A stretch of 64,000 bases of DNA from assembly GCF_000716545.1 (NCBI RefSeq), contig NZ_JNWZ01000033.1, positions 1-64,000 on the forward strand, written 5' to 3'. The position numbers and the translations under genes were made by a program. Below the pieces are notes generated by a model. It did not search any database, was not told the DNA's origin, and saw nothing but the letters and a program-made list of their open reading frames with translations. The DNA is from Kitasatospora phosalacinea (GTDB lineage: Bacteria; Actinomycetota; Actinomycetes; Streptomycetales; Streptomycetaceae). Below, in pieces: positions 27,454 through 36,740 of this stretch (positions are counted from its first letter, which is position 1; each line of letters starts with the position of its first letter).

Positions 27454-28260
27454 ATGGCGCGTCCGAACTGGGTGCCCGCAGGGACCGACCTCGACAAGCC
27501 GAACGCGGCCCGGGTCTACGACTACTACCTCGGCGGTTCGCACAACTTCGAGGTCGACCGGCGGATGGCGCGCAAGGCGATCGAGCTCTGGCCGGACCTG
27601 CCCATGATCATGCGGGCGAACCGGGCCTTCCTGCGCCGTGCCACCCAGTTCGCCGCCGGGGAGGGCATCAGCCGCTACCTCGACATCGGCTCCGGCATCC
27701 CCACCTTCGGCGCCGTCCACGAGGTCGCCCGCGAGCACCGGCCCGAGGCCCGCGTCGTCTACGTCGACATGGACCCGGTCGCGGTCGCGCACAGCCGGCT
27801 GATCCTCGCCGACGACCCGCTCTGCCAGGTCGTCGACGCCGACCTGCGCAACACCGACGACCTGCTCGCCCGCCCCGAGGTCGAGGAGCTGCTCGCCCCC
27901 GGCGAGCCCGTCGCCGTCATCCTGAACGCCGTCCTGCACTTCGTCACCGACGCCGACGAACCGGCGAAGATCCTCGCCAAGCTGCGCGAGGCGCTCCCCA
28001 GCGGCAGCATGCTGATCCTCTCGCACGCCTCCCTGGAGGGCCGCCCCGACCAGGCCGGCTCCCACCAGAGCCTGTACCGCTCCACCCCGACCCCGCTCAC
28101 CATGCGCAGCCGCGAACAGATCACCGCCTTCTTCGACGGCTACGACCTGGTCGAGCCCGGCGTGGTCTACCTGCCCGAGTGGCGCCCCGACGACGCCGGA
28201 TCGGTCGGCCCGCACCCCGAGCGGATGACCGGCATGGCCGGCGTCGGGCGCCTGTCGTGA
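27454..28260 (+). CDS. SAM-dependent methyltransferase, DUF574 family
   Basis: 268 residues. Opens WVPAGTDLDKPNAARVYDYYLGGSHNFEVDR, a highly typical DUF574 start (broken here at NAARVYDYY). The SAM site is YLDIGSGIPTFG, with VVYVDMDPVAVAHS as strand two and VDADLRNTDDLL as the acidic loop. The substrate of this actinobacterial family is unknown. ATG at 27454 with GGAGGGA upstream. Its TGA overlaps the GTG of the c-di-GMP protein (GTGA, 28257-28260), so the two are made together. Confidence 0.9.
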   Translation: MARPNWVPAGTDLDKPNAARVYDYYLGGSHNFEVDRRMARKAIELWPDLPMIMRANRAFLRRATQFAAGEGISRYLDIGSGIPTFGAVHEVAREHRPEARVVYVDMDPVAVAHSRLILADDPLCQVVDADLRNTDDLLARPEVEELLAPGEPVAVILNAVLHFVTDADEPAKILAKLREALPSGSMLILSHASLEGRPDQAGSHQSLYRSTPTPLTMRSREQITAFFDGYDLVEPGVVYLPEWRPDDAGSVGPHPERMTGMAGVGRLS

Positions 28261-30467
28261 ACGAGTCACCCGGCGCGGGCGGACCGCCGGGCCCGGAGGC
28301 GCAGACCGCGCCGGGCCCGCAGACCGCGCGGGGAGCGGCGGCGGACGCGGACGGGACGGCCGCCGCCGGGTTCCGCGCCGCCTGGTCCGCCATGCTGCGC
28401 ACCGGGCACGGTGCCGCGGTGCGCCCCGGCGTGCTCAACCCGCTGATCGCCCGCACCGCCGAACTGCTGCACCGCGCCGCCCGGGAGCACCCGTTCCGCC
28501 CCGAACTGGCCGGCCAGGCCGGTGCGCTGCTCATCGACAACCAGTTCACCGACCCGCAACTACTGGCCGACGCCGTGCAGTTGATCCAGCGCCAGCCCGT
28601 CCCCGACGACCGCGGCCCGGCGCTCAGCGGCGCCTTCGCGGCCGGCTGGGCGGCCGCCCTGCGCGAGCGCACGCTGCGCGAGCAGGAGGCGATCCGGCTC
28701 GCCGCCGACACCGCCCGGCAGGAGGTCGAGAAGGCGCTGCGCGCCTCCGAGGCCCGCTTCCGCGCGCTGTTCGAGTCCGCGGCGATCGGCATCGGCCTCG
28801 GCGACACCGACGGCAACATCCTGGCCGTCAACCGGGCCCTCGGCGAGATCTTCGGCGGCGGCCCCGAGGACATGCAGGGCGTGCGGGTCGACGACCTGGT
28901 CCACCCCGAGGACACCCCCGGCGTGTGGGAGGCGTACGAGGAGCTGATCAGCGGCAAGCGCGAGTACTTCCAGTTCGACAAGCCGTACTACCGCCGCGAC
29001 GGCGAAGTGGTGTGGACGCACCTGACCGTCTCGCTGATCCGCGACGACGACGGCGTGCCGCTCTACCAGGTCGCCATGCTGGAGGACGTCACCGAGCGCT
29101 ACCGCCTCCAGGAGCGGCTGCGCCACCAGGCCACCCACGACCCGCTGACCGGGCTGCCCAACCGGGCCGCGTTCTTCGAACGGCTGGAGAAGCTCTTCGA
29201 GGAGCCGGAGCCGGACGCCCGGTTCGGCCTGTGCTACGTCGACCTGGACGGCTTCAAGATCGTCAACGACAGCCTCGGCCACGACATGGGCGACCAGCTG
29301 CTGACCGTGGTGGCCCGCCGGCTGGAGAACGCGCTCAGCCCGCTCGGCCACATGGTGGCCCGGCTCGGCGGCGACGAGTTCGTGGTGCTGCTGGAGAACT
29401 GCCGGGGCGAGCAGGAGGCCGTCGCCGCCGCCAAGACCGTGCTCGCCGCGCTCACCAGGCCCGTGGTGATCGGCGACCACCGGCTCGCCGTCGGCGCCAG
29501 CGTCGGCGTGCTGGAACGGCGGGTCGCCACCACCACGCCCGGCGCCGCCGTCCGGGCCGCCGACCTCACCCTGTACCGGGCCAAGGAGGCCGGGCGCGGC
29601 CGCTGGACGCTGTTCGACCCCAAGGAGAACGCCCGCGCCGTCAGCCGGTACGCGGTGTCCGTGCGGATGCCCGCCGCGCTCGACCGCGGCGAGTTCTTCA
29701 TCGACTACCAGCCGATGGTCGACCTCGCCTCCGGCGCGATGACCGGCGTCGAGGCACTGGTGCGCTGGCGGCACCCGCAGATGGGGGTGCTCGGCCCCGA
29801 GGAGTTCGTCGGCGTCGCCGAGGAGACCGGGCTGATCATGCCGCTCGGCCGCTGGGTGCTGGAGCAGGCCTGCGAGCAGGCCGCCGACTGGGTCGCCAAG
29901 TTCGGCGACCGGGCGCCCAAGGTGAGCGTCAACCTGGCCGTCCGGCAGGCCCGCAACGCCGGACTGGTCGGCGACGTCGAACGCACCCTGCGCAGCACCG
30001 GACTGGACCCGTCCATGCTGCAACTGGAGATCACCGAGTCGACCGTGGTCGGCCCCGAGGACGAGGCGCTCAAGGCGCTGCACGCGCTGGTCGACATGGG
30101 CGTCTCGCTCGCCGTCGACGACTTCGGCACCGGCTGGTCCAACCTGGCCTACCTGCGCGACCTGCCGGTCTCCAACCTCAAGATCGCCGGCTCCTTCGTC
30201 GGCGACCTGCACGACCCCGCCAAGGACACCCACCTCGGCTGGCGGATCGTCAGCGGACTGGTCTCGCTCGCCCACACGCTGGGCCTGTCGGTCACCGCGG
30301 AGGGCGTGGAGAGCCGCGCCGACGCCGAACGCCTGCGCCTGATGGGCTGCGACCTCGCCCAGGGCTGGCACTTCGGCCGCCCCGTGCGCCCCGCCGAGAT
30401 CGCCCGACGGATCGCCGACGCCGACCTGGAGGCCGCACCCGAGCCCGGCCTCGGCCACGAGAGCTGA
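28257..30467 (+). CDS. PAS-GGDEF-EAL cyclic-di-GMP signalling protein
   Basis: 736 residues with no membrane helix. A helical N-terminal region of about 155 residues is followed by PAS (161-280; RFRALFESAAIGIGLGD), GGDEF (290-450; HDPLTGLPNR and the intact active-site loop RLGGDEFVVLL) and EAL (465-715; GVEALVRWRHP, VSVNLAVRQ, LQLEITES, VDDFGTGWS, TAEGVES, DLAQGW). The cyclase site is intact. The EAL set is complete except that the usual LKID reads LKIA, losing one metal/substrate Asp. It may be cyclase-biased. It resembles the Streptomyces RmdA/CdgA group, but I cannot assign orthology. Coupled to the DUF574 methyltransferase. Confidence 0.93.
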   Translation: MNESPGAGGPPGPEAQTAPGPQTARGAAADADGTAAAGFRAAWSAMLRTGHGAAVRPGVLNPLIARTAELLHRAAREHPFRPELAGQAGALLIDNQFTDPQLLADAVQLIQRQPVPDDRGPALSGAFAAGWAAALRERTLREQEAIRLAADTARQEVEKALRASEARFRALFESAAIGIGLGDTDGNILAVNRALGEIFGGGPEDMQGVRVDDLVHPEDTPGVWEAYEELISGKREYFQFDKPYYRRDGEVVWTHLTVSLIRDDDGVPLYQVAMLEDVTERYRLQERLRHQATHDPLTGLPNRAAFFERLEKLFEEPEPDARFGLCYVDLDGFKIVNDSLGHDMGDQLLTVVARRLENALSPLGHMVARLGGDEFVVLLENCRGEQEAVAAAKTVLAALTRPVVIGDHRLAVGASVGVLERRVATTTPGAAVRAADLTLYRAKEAGRGRWTLFDPKENARAVSRYAVSVRMPAALDRGEFFIDYQPMVDLASGAMTGVEALVRWRHPQMGVLGPEEFVGVAEETGLIMPLGRWVLEQACEQAADWVAKFGDRAPKVSVNLAVRQARNAGLVGDVERTLRSTGLDPSMLQLEITESTVVGPEDEALKALHALVDMGVSLAVDDFGTGWSNLAYLRDLPVSNLKIAGSFVGDLHDPAKDTHLGWRIVSGLVSLAHTLGLSVTAEGVESRADAERLRLMGCDLAQGWHFGRPVRPAEIARRIADADLEAAPEPGLGHES

Positions 30468-30597
30468 AACCCTCCGCCCGCCGGACCCCGCGACGGGAAC
30501 GGGCAGGGCCGGCGGGGCGGCCCGCCGAGCGCGGAGCAGGCCCGCCTCCGGACCGGCGGGGCGCGGGGGCGCCGACCACGGCCCGCGGGGCGGGCGG

Positions 30598-30888
30598 GTG
30601 TCCGACCGGCTGGCGATCGAAGTGCTGCCGTCCCCGCGCCGCACCGCCGAGGTGCGGATCCGGGTCGACGGCGAGGACCTGGTGGGCGGCACGGCGGGCC
30701 CCGGCGGCTGCTGCGGTCACCTCGCCGGGTCCGTCCGACGCCACGGCGGCCTGGTGGTCCGGTCCGACCGGGGGACCCCGGGCGACGAGCCCCGCCCGCC
30801 CGACCTCCACTTCGACGTCCACCAGTGCGACGCCGAACTCGCCCGCGTCACCGCCGACCGCTGGTGGGACGTTCCCCCGGCGCCCTGA
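30598..30888 (+). CDS. Small hypothetical protein with a Cys-Cys-Gly motif
   Basis: 96 residues from GTG at 30598, starting VSDRLAIEVLPSPRRTAEVRIRV-like sequence (here split at PSPRR). It has the motif GGCCGHLAGSV and ends in a soluble PPDLHFDVHQCDAELARVTAD segment. It resembles a family of small streptomycete proteins with EGCCG, but appears to lack about 20 residues before the motif. The ribosome site is weak. No function assigned. Confidence 0.6.
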   Translation: MSDRLAIEVLPSPRRTAEVRIRVDGEDLVGGTAGPGGCCGHLAGSVRRHGGLVVRSDRGTPGDEPRPPDLHFDVHQCDAELARVTADRWWDVPPAP

Positions 30889-30990
30889 CCGCACCGACCG
30901 GAGGACTTCCCCGCCGGGCACCGATGAGTTCACGGGGTGACGGCCGTCGAAGCCTGTGAAAGCAACGACAGCCGACCGGGGAGACCTGAG

Positions 30991-31437
30991 ATGACCAGCA
31001 CCACCACCGCTGCCACCACCGCCGCCGCGACCACCGCCGCCGCGAAGCCCGGGAAGGCCGCGCTCCGGACGGTCTGGGCGTTGCGGGTCCTGATGGCGCT
31101 GTTCTTCGCGCTGGCCAGCGCGCTGCCCAAGCTGCTCGCCCTGCCGGACGCCACCACGGTCTTCGACGCGATCGGCGCGGGCGACTGGTTCATGTACCTG
31201 ACCGGCCTGGTGGAACTGGCCGGAGCGATCGGCCTCCTGCTGCCCCGCCTGGCCGGACCGGCCGCGACCGCCCTGATCGCCTTCCTGCTGTGCGCGTTCG
31301 TCGTCCAGCTCACCGCGATGCACGGCGAGAACGCCGGCACCCCGTTCCTCTTCATGATCCCGCTGGCCGTCATCGCCTGGACCCGCCGCACCGAGACGTC
31401 CGCCCTGCTGCGCCCGCGCCCGCGCCCGCACCGCTGA
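30991..31437 (+). CDS. DoxX-like integral membrane protein
   Basis: 148 residues, four hydrophobic helices (about 35-55, 65-85, 88-105, 115-135). It has RVLMALFFALASALPKLLALP and WFMYLTGLVELAGAIGLLLP, typical of DoxX-like proteins. N-terminal Thr/Ala-rich lead of about 25 residues. ATG at 30991 with GGGGAGA upstream. Possibly linked to redox or quinone status, as for the family; nothing in the neighbourhood narrows it. Confidence 0.8.
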   Translation: MTSTTTAATTAAATTAAAKPGKAALRTVWALRVLMALFFALASALPKLLALPDATTVFDAIGAGDWFMYLTGLVELAGAIGLLLPRLAGPAATALIAFLLCAFVVQLTAMHGENAGTPFLFMIPLAVIAWTRRTETSALLRPRPRPHR

Positions 31438-31487
31438 GCGGGACCCGGCGCGGTTCTCCCGTGGACAGCGGTCCGCGCAGTGCCTGC

Positions 31488-31500
31488 TGACGATCCGTCA
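31488..31500. promoter_or_regulatory. TGACG-N3-CGTCA palindrome
   Basis: TGACGATCCGTCA lies between the DoxX-like gene and the DUF6308 gene. Related palindromes occur at 44220-44233 and 47501-47515. Role unknown. Confidence 0.4.
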
Positions 31501-31647
31501 CCGATTCTGCGGACTGCCCACCCGTCCGCGGCCCCTGCGGGTACGATCCCACCTCCGGCCCCGTGCCGGCCGCCCGCCGCCACCCGGCGGGCGGCCGTAC
31601 GCGCTGCGGCCGGAGCCGACCCACCGGAAGGACGGAGACCGCGAACC

Positions 31648-32364
31648 TTGACCGCTCGCACCGCACCGACCGAACCACCCGTGCCGCCCGTGCCGCCTGC
31701 CGCGCGGCGCCCACCGTTGGCGCTGCGGCTGCACGCCCTGCTCGCCCGCGACGGCGTCGTCGCCGACCTGCGCCGCTACTACGGGATCGGCCTGCCGCCC
31801 GGCACCGCGCCGTACACCGGCGCCCGGTTCGAGCAGCTGGCCGGCGGCGGGGACCGGCCCGGCACCGCCGACCGGTTCACCGCGGACGACCTGATCGCCG
31901 TGCAGACCCTGTCGGTGACCGTCCCCGCGCCCGTCGCCCTGGACCTCCTGGAGGGCCCGCTGGGCGAGCGCCTGCACACCCTGCTGCGCGCCGTGCCGGC
32001 CGACCTCGACCTGGTCGACGCCGATGCCGGGCACATCTCCGTCGGGTCCCCCGCCGCCCGGGCCTGGGAGCTGCTGGACGACGCGCCCGGCGTCGGCTGG
32101 GTGCTGGCGGGCAAACTGCTGGCCCGCAAGCGTCCCCGGCTGCTGCCCGTCTACGACCGGGTGGTGCGCTGCGCGCTGGGCCGGCCCAGCGGGTTCTGGT
32201 CGGCGCTGCACGCCGCCCTGCGCGCGGACGGCGGCGCCCTGGCGCACCGGCTGGCGGAGCTGCACTGGGCCGCCGAGCTGCCGCCTGCCGTGAGCGCGCT
32301 GCGGGTGTGCGACGTCGCGGTGTGGACGAGCCACCACGCCGACGGCCACCCCTGCCCCTACTGA
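31648..32364 (+). CDS. DUF6308-like protein
   Basis: 238 residues beginning TTG at 31648, placed 10 bases after GGAG; a GTG at 31681 is an alternative. It contains DLRRYYGIGLPPGTAPYTGA, FTADDLIAVQTLSV, and GVGWVLAGKLLARKRPRLLP then YDRVVRCALG, as in DUF6308 family proteins. Mostly helical, soluble, no known activity. The strong hairpin at 32425 ends it. Confidence 0.75.
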   Translation: MTARTAPTEPPVPPVPPAARRPPLALRLHALLARDGVVADLRRYYGIGLPPGTAPYTGARFEQLAGGGDRPGTADRFTADDLIAVQTLSVTVPAPVALDLLEGPLGERLHTLLRAVPADLDLVDADAGHISVGSPAARAWELLDDAPGVGWVLAGKLLARKRPRLLPVYDRVVRCALGRPSGFWSALHAALRADGGALAHRLAELHWAAELPPAVSALRVCDVAVWTSHHADGHPCPY

Positions 32365-32712
32365 CCCCCTCGGGCCGCGCCGGGAGAGCCGGGGAGCCGC
32401 TCGACGGGGGCACGTGACGAGGGCACGCGACGGCGCCCGCCCGACCTGGGTGGTCGGGCGGGCGCCGTCGCGTACGCCCAGTGGAGGAGCGTGCCGGAGC
32501 CGAGTCGGATGAAGGGCTTCAGTACTCGTCGGAGGCCAGGTGCGCCCGTCGATCGGGCCCCGGTCGTGGCTGCCCGAGGGCGGCTCGGGCGGGTTCTGCG
32601 GCGCGCAGCCGTCGTTCCGGACGAATCGGCCACGCGGCGCCCGTCCCGGGTGATCCGAATCCGCCGAGGGGGGAGGGGCGTCGTCGTGGAGGGAGGAGGG
32701 GCGGCGTCCCGG
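32365..32712. other. 348-bp gap between convergent genes
   Basis: Holds the 22-bp stem terminator at 32425-32473. The remainder (32474-32712) has no convincing gene on either strand and no other clear site. Confidence 0.55.
32425..32473. terminator. Strong bidirectional terminator
   Basis: A perfect 22-bp stem (starts ACGCGACGGCGCCCG, 32425-32446, paired with 32452-32473) with a 5-base TGGGT loop. It lies between the DUF6308 gene and the convergent crystallin-like gene. It is the longest perfect hairpin noticed in the window. Confidence 0.9.
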
Positions 32713-33108
32713 TCACCAGATCACCATCGAGGTCACGGTGGCGTGGAAACCGAACGCCAGGCCCCGGTCCTGCCATTTATCGAGGGTGAGGGAGGTCTGG
32801 TAATTGTTTTCCTGCACGGTGTAGACGAACGTGACCTTGTTGTTTCCGGAATGGAAGTGCGTGCTGAGGTAGAGGCTCATGCTGTTCAGCGCGCCGGCAT
32901 TGGCGAAACACGCCGGCCCCGGAAGGTAGTCCGTGTCTATGCGCACGTACTCCTGGATCACCGGACTGCCGCAGTAGACGCCGTTGGCCGCGGCGGCGGG
33001 GGTCACCGGAATGGCGAGCGACAAACCTGCGGTGACCGCCACCGTGACGGTCGACTTCTTGAGTAATCCCTGAATCCTGACGGGGCGTCCTATTTTCATG
33101 GAAAACAC
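32713..33108 (-). CDS. Secreted small beta/gamma-crystallin-like protein
   Basis: 131 residues. A signal peptide (KKSTVTVAVTAGLSLAI, cleavage near AAA) precedes a domain of about 90 residues with NGVYCGSP, GPACFANAGALNSMSL, STHFHSGNNKVTFVY and a C-terminal SMVIW. The two cysteines and the CFANAG plus SGNN pattern match secreted streptomycete beta/gamma-crystallin-type proteins (the fold of the metalloproteinase inhibitor SMPI and related toxins). GTG at 33108 is preferred because GGAGGG lies about 10 bases upstream; an ATG at 33099 has no ribosome site. Its DNA is less GC-rich than neighbours, which may mean transfer. Confidence 0.72.
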   Translation of the reverse strand: MFSMKIGRPVRIQGLLKKSTVTVAVTAGLSLAIPVTPAAAANGVYCGSPVIQEYVRIDTDYLPGPACFANAGALNSMSLYLSTHFHSGNNKVTFVYTVQENNYQTSLTLDKWQDRGLAFGFHATVTSMVIW

Positions 33109-33333
33109 GGTACTTGAGCCCTCCGGGTGAATCAACACCCCATCGAGATAGCCGAGTTGACCGAAGGGGCGCTTCGTTCCAGGCGAGTTCCGAGGCTGCG
33201 CGAGGTGCCCGCCCCGTCGTTCGCGCGGGCGCACCACCCTCCCGTTCGGCCCACCGCCCCCGGGCTACTCGCCGGTATCCCGGCAAGGTGGGGAGGGGAC
33301 GGAAGGGCGCGGGGCGAGTGAGGAAGGCAGCGG

Positions 33334-34257
33334 ATGGCGAAGGCATTCGGGTTCGTCGCGTACGGCGGGCCGGAGCAGCAGGGGTTCCTGGACCGGCCCA
33401 CGCCCGTCCCCGGGCCCGGCACGGTGCGGATCAGGGTGGTGGCGGCCGGGGTCAACCCCGCGGACTGGAAGAAACGGCAGGGCTGGTTCGGCACCGGGGC
33501 CGCGCCGCCGGTGGTGATGGGCACCGAGGCGGCCGGCGTGGTGAGCGCCGTCGGCGAGGGCGTGCAGGGCTTCCGGGTCGGCGACGAGGTGTTCGGCATC
33601 GCCCCCGGCGGGGCCTTCGCCGAGGAGGCGCTGCTCGCCGCCGGCACCACCGCGCACAAGCCGCGCACCGTCGGCTTCGCCGAGGCCGCAGCCCTCCCCG
33701 TCGCGGCCGCCACCGCCTACGACGCGCTCGACCAGCTCGCCGCGCTCGGCCTGGACCCCGGCCGGACCCTGCTGATCGTCGGCGCGGCCGGCGGCGTCGG
33801 CACCGCCGCCGCGCAGATCGCCCGCGGCCGGGGCCTGCGGGTGCTGGGCGCCGCCGGGGAGGGCAGCGCCGACCACGTCCGCTCGCTCGGCGCGACCCCC
33901 GTCCGTTACGGCCCGGGCGTCGCCGAACGGCTGCGCGGCGTCGCCCCCGACGGCGTGGACGCCGTGCTCGACCTGGTCGGCGGGGACGCCGTCCGCGAGG
34001 TCGCCGGCGCGCTGCGCGCCCCCGGCCGGCTGGTGTCCACCGCCGACCCGGACACCGCGGCCGCGCTCGGCGGCGCCTACGTCCGGCGCGACGGCACCGC
34101 CGCCCCGCTCGCGGCGCTCGCCGAACTCGTCGCCGCCGGCACCCTCGACCCGCACATCACCGCCCGCTACCCGCTGGAACGCGCCGCCGAGGCGGTGGCC
34201 GAGGTGGAGGGCGGGCACGTCCGAGGCAAACTGATCCTGGAGATGAGCCGACCGTGA
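33334..34257 (+). CDS. NADP-dependent quinone oxidoreductase-type MDR protein
   Basis: 307-residue medium-chain reductase without zinc-binding residues. GroES-like domain with AAGVNPADWKKRQGWFG and MGTEAAGVVSAVGEGVQGFRVGDEVFG, then the nucleotide motif LLIVGAAGGVGTAAAQIA. The C-terminus AVAEVEGGHVRGKLILEM is typical. It should reduce quinones or enones with NADPH. It overlaps the VOC gene by 4 bp. Confidence 0.9.
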   Translation: MAKAFGFVAYGGPEQQGFLDRPTPVPGPGTVRIRVVAAGVNPADWKKRQGWFGTGAAPPVVMGTEAAGVVSAVGEGVQGFRVGDEVFGIAPGGAFAEEALLAAGTTAHKPRTVGFAEAAALPVAAATAYDALDQLAALGLDPGRTLLIVGAAGGVGTAAAQIARGRGLRVLGAAGEGSADHVRSLGATPVRYGPGVAERLRGVAPDGVDAVLDLVGGDAVREVAGALRAPGRLVSTADPDTAAALGGAYVRRDGTAAPLAALAELVAAGTLDPHITARYPLERAAEAVAEVEGGHVRGKLILEMSRP

Positions 34258-35018
34258 AGATCACCGAACCGAGCCCCGGCGCGCCCTGCTGGGTCGAGCT
34301 CGCCACCAAGGACCCGGCCGCCGCCAAGGCGTTCTACCACGAGCTCTTCGGCTGGCGCACCGAGTCCGTCCCCGACGAGAAGGCCGCGGGCTACACCAAG
34401 CTCTACCTGGGCGAGCAGCTCGTCGCCGGCCTCAGCGGGCTGATGCACCCCGACCAGCCCACCGCCTGGACGATCGGCTTCCACACCCCGGACACCGACA
34501 TCGCCGCCGACGAGATCGCCGACGCCGACGGCAAGGTGATCGTCCCGCCGACCGACGCCCTGGACTGGGGCCGGTTCGCCGTCGCCGCCGACCCCACCGG
34601 CGCGGTCTTCTCCACCTGGCAGCCCGCCGCCATGCTCGGCGTCGACCTGCGCGACGAGCCCGGCGCCCTCGGCTGGGTCGAACTCGCCACCCGCGACCCG
34701 CGCGCCGCCGCCGAGTTCTACGCCCGGGTGTTCGGCTGGAGCGTCAACACCGGCGAGATGTACACCCGGTTCGGCCTGGGCGGACGCGACTTCGGCGGCA
34801 TGATGGACATGTCCGACCAGTTCCCGGACGAGGTCGCGCCCTACTGGATGCCCTACTTCGCGGTCGCCGACGTCGACCTCGGCGCCGAACGCGCCTCCCT
34901 GCTCGGCGCCACCGTCACCCTCCCGCCCACCGACGTCCCCGACGGGCCCCGGCTGGCCGTCCTGCACGACCCGCAGGGCGCGCTCTTCGGCATCCACGCG
35001 GTGGAGGACGGGACGTAG
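34254..35018 (+). CDS. VOC superfamily protein, two glyoxalase-like modules
   Basis: 254 residues as two VOC modules: PCWVELATKDPAAAKAFYHE, then GWVELATRDPRAAAEFYAR after the midpoint. Each has the FYxxLFGW-like pattern (FYHELFGWRT; FYARVFGWSV). Related to the actinobacterial CFP-30B family. Substrate unknown. The GTG overlaps the stop of the reductase (GTGA), so the pair probably handles one reactive carbonyl compound. Confidence 0.88.
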   Translation: MKITEPSPGAPCWVELATKDPAAAKAFYHELFGWRTESVPDEKAAGYTKLYLGEQLVAGLSGLMHPDQPTAWTIGFHTPDTDIAADEIADADGKVIVPPTDALDWGRFAVAADPTGAVFSTWQPAAMLGVDLRDEPGALGWVELATRDPRAAAEFYARVFGWSVNTGEMYTRFGLGGRDFGGMMDMSDQFPDEVAPYWMPYFAVADVDLGAERASLLGATVTLPPTDVPDGPRLAVLHDPQGALFGIHAVEDGT

Positions 35019-35035
35019 CGGACGGGAGAGGAGCA

Positions 35036-35067
35036 GGAGGGCCGCCCCGGGTGCGGGGCGGCCCTCC
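35036..35067. terminator. Bidirectional terminator hairpin
   Basis: GGAGGGCCGCCCC and its complement (13 bp) with a 6-base loop, between the VOC stop (35018) and the lnt stop (35089) of convergent genes. Confidence 0.8.
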
Positions 35068-35088
35068 GTGCCCGCGGGGAGCGGGAGT

Positions 35089-36648
35089 TCAGACCCGGGC
35101 CGGCGGCGCCCCGGCGGGCGTCGGGGCCGGCGGCGGGCCCGGGCGGCGGCGCTCGCGCAGCACCGGCGCGGCCGCGACCGCGGCCGCCGCCAGCACCACC
35201 GCCAGCGCCGTCAGCGGCACCCAGTCGCCCAGGCGCACGTACCACGTCCGGGCGGCCGGGTCGGCCAGCGCCAGGTCGACCGTCACCGCGCCGAACTCGT
35301 CCGTGCCCATCCGCGCCAGCCGCCGGCCCTGCGCGTCGTACGCCACCGAGTCGCCCGTCAGCGCCGCCTGCACCACCGGCCGGCCGGTCTCCGCCGCCCG
35401 CAGCGCGCCCAGCGAGGCGTGCTGGGCCGGCGCCCAGGTCGACTGGAAGGTGGAGGTCGCCGACTGGTAGACGATCAGCTCGGCGCCCTGCCGGGCCGCG
35501 GCGCGCGACATGTCGGGGAACGCCGACTCGAAGCAGATCAGCGTCCCCACCGGCAGCGGCCGCCCGCCGCGGTCCACCACCGGCAGCAGGTGCACCGAGG
35601 AGCCCGGCACCCGGTTCTCGCCCGCCGCCGCGCTCACCCCGGCGATCCAGCCCAGCAGCGGGCGCAGCGGGATGTACTCGCCGAACGGCACCAGTCGGAT
35701 CTTCCGGTAGCGCGCCACCACGCCCGAACCGTCCACCAGCACCGCGTCCTTGGAGATCTTCCCGTCGGCCTTCCGGGCGTCCTCGCCGACCAGCAGCTGC
35801 GCCCCCGCGGCGCGCGAGAGCGCCGCCAGGCGGGCCACCGTCGCCTGCTGCCGGTCCAGGTCCTCGGTGGTCGAGCTCTCGCCCCACACGATCAGGTCCA
35901 CCGGGCGGGCGGCCAGCGAGCGGGTGATCCGCACGTTCTCCTCCAGCCGGGCCTGCTCGTCCGGCGTCGAGCCCGCCTGCACCAGCGCCACCGCCGCCGA
36001 ACCCGAAGTGGCCGGCGCGGCCTGCGCCGCGAACGCCAACGGGCCGGAGAGCAGCGCGGCCAGCGCCGCCGCCCCCGCCAGGGCGCGCACCCGCAGCCCG
36101 TGCGCGGACAGCAGCACCAGCAGCGCCGTGTTCACCCCGACCAGCACCCAACTCACCAGCCACACACCGCCGACGGACGCCAGGCCGAGCACCGCCGGGT
36201 GCTCCCACTGGGTGGCGCCCAGCAGCGCCCACGGCCCGCCCAGCGCGTGCCAGGACCGGGCGTACTCGGCGCACACCCACACCGCCGGCAGCACCACCAG
36301 CGCCGCCGCCGCGCGGTGCGGCACCGGCTCGCCGCGCAGCAGCCACCACACGGCGAGGCCGAACGGCGCCTGCAGCACGCCGAACAGCACCGCCAGCACC
36401 GGCAGCGCCGGACCGATCGACGGGATCAGCCAGTACATCCCGGTGAGGATGAACCCCGCGCCGAACCACCAGCCGCGCACCATCGCCTCGCGCGGCCCCT
36501 GCGCCGCCCGCATCAGCAGCATCCCCGGCACCAGCGCCGCCCAGGCCAGCCAGGCCAGGCCCGCTCCGGGGAAGGTCAGGACGGGCAGCGCGCCCGAGGC
36601 CAGCGCGCCGTAACGGGCCGGTCGGGTGAGGGCGGTTCGCAGGTTCAT
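35089..36648 (-). CDS. lnt: Apolipoprotein N-acyltransferase
   Basis: 519 residues: about five to six membrane helices in the first 200 residues, then a nitrilase-type domain. The catalytic triad is present: Glu in LIVWGESSTTED, Lys in YRKIRLVPFGEY and Cys in GTLICFESAFPD. The final hydrophobic helix is TALAVVLAAAAVAAA. It N-acylates the lipoprotein cysteine; several Lnt paralogues are common in actinomycetes. It stands alone, 92 bp after the cobN stop on the same strand. Confidence 0.92.
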   Translation of the reverse strand: MNLRTALTRPARYGALASGALPVLTFPGAGLAWLAWAALVPGMLLMRAAQGPREAMVRGWWFGAGFILTGMYWLIPSIGPALPVLAVLFGVLQAPFGLAVWWLLRGEPVPHRAAAALVVLPAVWVCAEYARSWHALGGPWALLGATQWEHPAVLGLASVGGVWLVSWVLVGVNTALLVLLSAHGLRVRALAGAAALAALLSGPLAFAAQAAPATSGSAAVALVQAGSTPDEQARLEENVRITRSLAARPVDLIVWGESSTTEDLDRQQATVARLAALSRAAGAQLLVGEDARKADGKISKDAVLVDGSGVVARYRKIRLVPFGEYIPLRPLLGWIAGVSAAAGENRVPGSSVHLLPVVDRGGRPLPVGTLICFESAFPDMSRAAARQGAELIVYQSATSTFQSTWAPAQHASLGALRAAETGRPVVQAALTGDSVAYDAQGRRLARMGTDEFGAVTVDLALADPAARTWYVRLGDWVPLTALAVVLAAAAVAAAPVLRERRRPGPPPAPTPAGAPPARV

Positions 36649-36740
36649 GGGCAGATTGTCCGTCCGGCCGGGGCGGAAGGCACCCCTATTCGATCATCGG
36701 CATGTCAAGGTCGTCCCCAGCCTGCCCGGATCGCGCGGGT

